The notes under the pieces were generated by a model. The model saw only the letters and a program-made list of their open reading frames with translations, made no database searches and had not been told where the DNA came from. A stretch of 64,000 bases of DNA from JAGDZR01 sp049115695. GTDB taxonomy: Bacteria > Bacteroidota > Bacteroidia > Cytophagales > Cyclobacteriaceae. The stretch spans positions 1 to 64,000 of the forward strand of contig JAGDZR010000004.1 of NCBI GenBank assembly GCA_049115695.1, read 5' to 3'. Below are positions 62,928 through 64,000 of this stretch, piece by piece; positions within the stretch are counted from its first letter, which is position 1; every line of letters begins with the position of its first letter. Both the position numbers and the translations under genes were made by a program.

Positions 62928-63632
62928 ATGAACAATAACAAGATCGACCAATATTTAACCCATGTTGCTTACGATTCGGTAATATTTGGCTTTTCGGGCG
63001 ATCAACTGAAAATCCTTATTATGGAATATCATAATACGGGATTCTTTGCCCTGCCGGGAGGTTTTGTCAGGCACAATGAACCATTGGATGATGCCGTTCA
63101 GAGGGGTCTGAAGGAACGAACTGGATTAGCTGACATTTATCTGGAACAATTTCATGCCTTTGGCAGTACGAAGAGACATCAGCCGGAGGTAATGAAGGCA
63201 ATATTAAAAGCAAACAATAGCGATCTTAAAACCTTTGAATGGATGTTGGACCGTTTCATTTCCATCGCATTCTATGCCTTGATTGATTATGAAAAGGTAA
63301 CACCACGAGCAGATCACTTGTCTGACTCAATTGGCTGGTACGACATTGATCAATTGCCAGAACTTATGTTGGATCACCAGGAAATTGTATCAACCGCACT
63401 GGCCGCTCTCCGTTCACGTTTATACACCAAACCCATCGGCAACAATCTTCTGCCGCTGAAATTCACCATGAAACAGCTGCAGCGACTTCATGAAGCCATT
63501 TTAGGAGAAGAACTAAGGAGGACAACCTTCCAAAGAAAAATGCTTAGCCTTGACATTCTGCAAAGGCACGAAAAGCAATATACAGGTGGCGCTCATAAAG
63601 CACCTTACCTCTATAGCTTTAAGGAAAACTAA
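62928..63632 (+). CDS. NrtR-like Nudix-family transcriptional regulator (sugar regulator type)
   Basis: This 234-residue protein has an N-terminal Nudix-like domain (DSVIFGFSGDQLKILIMEYH, LPGGFVRHNEPLDDAVQRGL) and a C-terminal winged helix (LKFTMKQLQRLHEAILGEEL, TTFQRKMLSLDIL). The Nudix box is degraded: the glutamates of REUXEEXGU are replaced (RGLKERTGL), so hydrolysis is unlikely and ligand sensing is expected. Bacteroidota AraR/XylR regulators have this architecture. The ATG at 62928 begins MNNNKIDQYL; an in-frame ATG at 62883 gives 15 more residues. The pair of palindromes at 62813 and 63702 mark its likely targets. Confidence 0.85.
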   Translation: MNNNKIDQYLTHVAYDSVIFGFSGDQLKILIMEYHNTGFFALPGGFVRHNEPLDDAVQRGLKERTGLADIYLEQFHAFGSTKRHQPEVMKAILKANNSDLKTFEWMLDRFISIAFYALIDYEKVTPRADHLSDSIGWYDIDQLPELMLDHQEIVSTALAALRSRLYTKPIGNNLLPLKFTMKQLQRLHEAILGEELRRTTFQRKMLSLDILQRHEKQYTGGAHKAPYLYSFKEN

Positions 63633-63701
63633 GTAACATTTCGAGCGTTTAATAGTTCAATAATTGCCGTTGATAACAATCAAGAAGTGAATATTTACCT
63701 T

Positions 63702-63722
63702 ATTGTCTTAAATTGAGACAAT
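63702..63722. promoter_or_regulatory. 21-bp palindrome ATTGTCT-TAAATTG-AGACAAT, likely NrtR-type operator
   Basis: It has the same ATTGTC-N9-GACAAT arms as the site at 62813, extended to seven bases. It lies 43 bases before the partial lipoprotein gene at 63765. Confidence 0.75.
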
Positions 63723-63764
63723 TTCCTTTTCATAATCTGATCATAATTATACGATTAACTACTA

Positions 63765-64000
63765 ATGTTGAAGAACATACTTAGCACATTCAGAAGGATC
63801 CAGAGCTGGTTCACATCTGCCCTGATAGTAGGGTTTGTCTCATGTAGCAATCCTGCCGAAATGGATGATAATCAAAAGCCAGATATCAATCGATTCACAA
63901 CTTCAGTTCTAACTCAACCGAATGATTTTGACGAGCCAATGGCCTTTACTTTTCTCAACAACAATGAAATTTTGATTGTTGAAAGAAAAGGTGGCATCAA
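63765..64000 (+). CDS. Lipoprotein with PQQ sugar dehydrogenase-like start, cut by the window edge
   Basis: Only 78 codons are visible. The protein has an N-terminal signal ending in the lipobox GFVSCSNPAE. The segment EPMAFTFLNNNEILIVERKGGIK resembles the first blade of soluble PQQ-dependent sugar dehydrogenase-like propellers (VLPDGRVLFVERKG pattern). The catalytic part is outside the window, so the assignment is tentative. Control by the NrtR-like regulator through the palindrome at 63702 would suit a sugar oxidation role. Confidence 0.55.
   Translation, partial: MLKNILSTFRRIQSWFTSALIVGFVSCSNPAEMDDNQKPDINRFTTSVLTQPNDFDEPMAFTFLNNNEILIVERKGGI

Overview
The window looks like a chromosome segment of an AT-rich, probably marine Bacteroidota, most likely from the Cytophagia. 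The signs are a SusC/SusD pair, a type IX secretion (T9SS) sorting domain on a xylanase, many lipoproteins with Bacteroidota-style lipoboxes, FG-GAP/UnbV proteins, a LytTR two-component pair and a Nudix-family sugar regulator. Taxonomy is inferred from gene content only.

Layout. 1-3845 (minus, open at the left edge) encodes a secreted protein with two LamG domains and at least five 97-residue tandem repeats. 4.0-12.0 kb is housekeeping and envelope physiology: two MscS-type channels, a CPA2 antiporter gene broken by an in-frame amber codon, a RimK / retropepsin-like / deacylase operon with a universal stress protein remnant at its end, CorA and an MFS carrier. 12.3-54.9 kb is a large glucuronoxylan utilisation locus. 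54.9-59.8 kb holds a LytS/LytTR pair and a divergent outer-membrane receptor. 59.8-64.0 kb holds a secreted GH43, a T9SS C-terminal remnant, a carboxylesterase, a degenerate-Nudix (NrtR-like) regulator and the start of a lipoprotein.

The xylan locus. Exported enzymes are three GH10 xylanases (two predicted lipoproteins, one T9SS-tagged), GH115 and GH67 alpha-glucuronidases, a GH140-type protein, a GH35-like protein with DUF5597, an unassigned (alpha/alpha)6-type protein, an SGNH esterase and a SASA-type acetylesterase. Uptake is by SusC/SusD across the outer membrane and a GPH-family symporter across the inner membrane. Inside the cell a GH43 beta-xylosidase trims xylo-oligosaccharides, and an SDR mannonate oxidoreductase plus mannonate dehydratase (UxuA) handle glucuronate. 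Glucuronate isomerase, KDG kinase/aldolase and xylose isomerase/kinase are not in the window. A 2,5-dioxovalerate (alpha-ketoglutarate semialdehyde) dehydrogenase suggests an oxidative branch.

Regulation. A LacI-family gene (30441-31466) sits in the middle of the locus. Twelve copies of a palindrome, close to GCAAYCGRTTGC and often preceded by TTAC, lie in promoter regions between 14.0 and 50.5 kb and nowhere else that I found. They link the hydrolases, SusCD, the FG-GAP lipoproteins and the regulator itself into one probable regulon. A second regulon is marked by two ATTGTC-N9-GACAAT palindromes flanking the NrtR-like gene.

The least explained part is the association of three large FG-GAP/ASPIC-UnbV lipoproteins (one interrupted by an in-frame TAA) with SusCD under the same operator, together with an orphan XylF-like binding protein that has no ABC transporter beside it.
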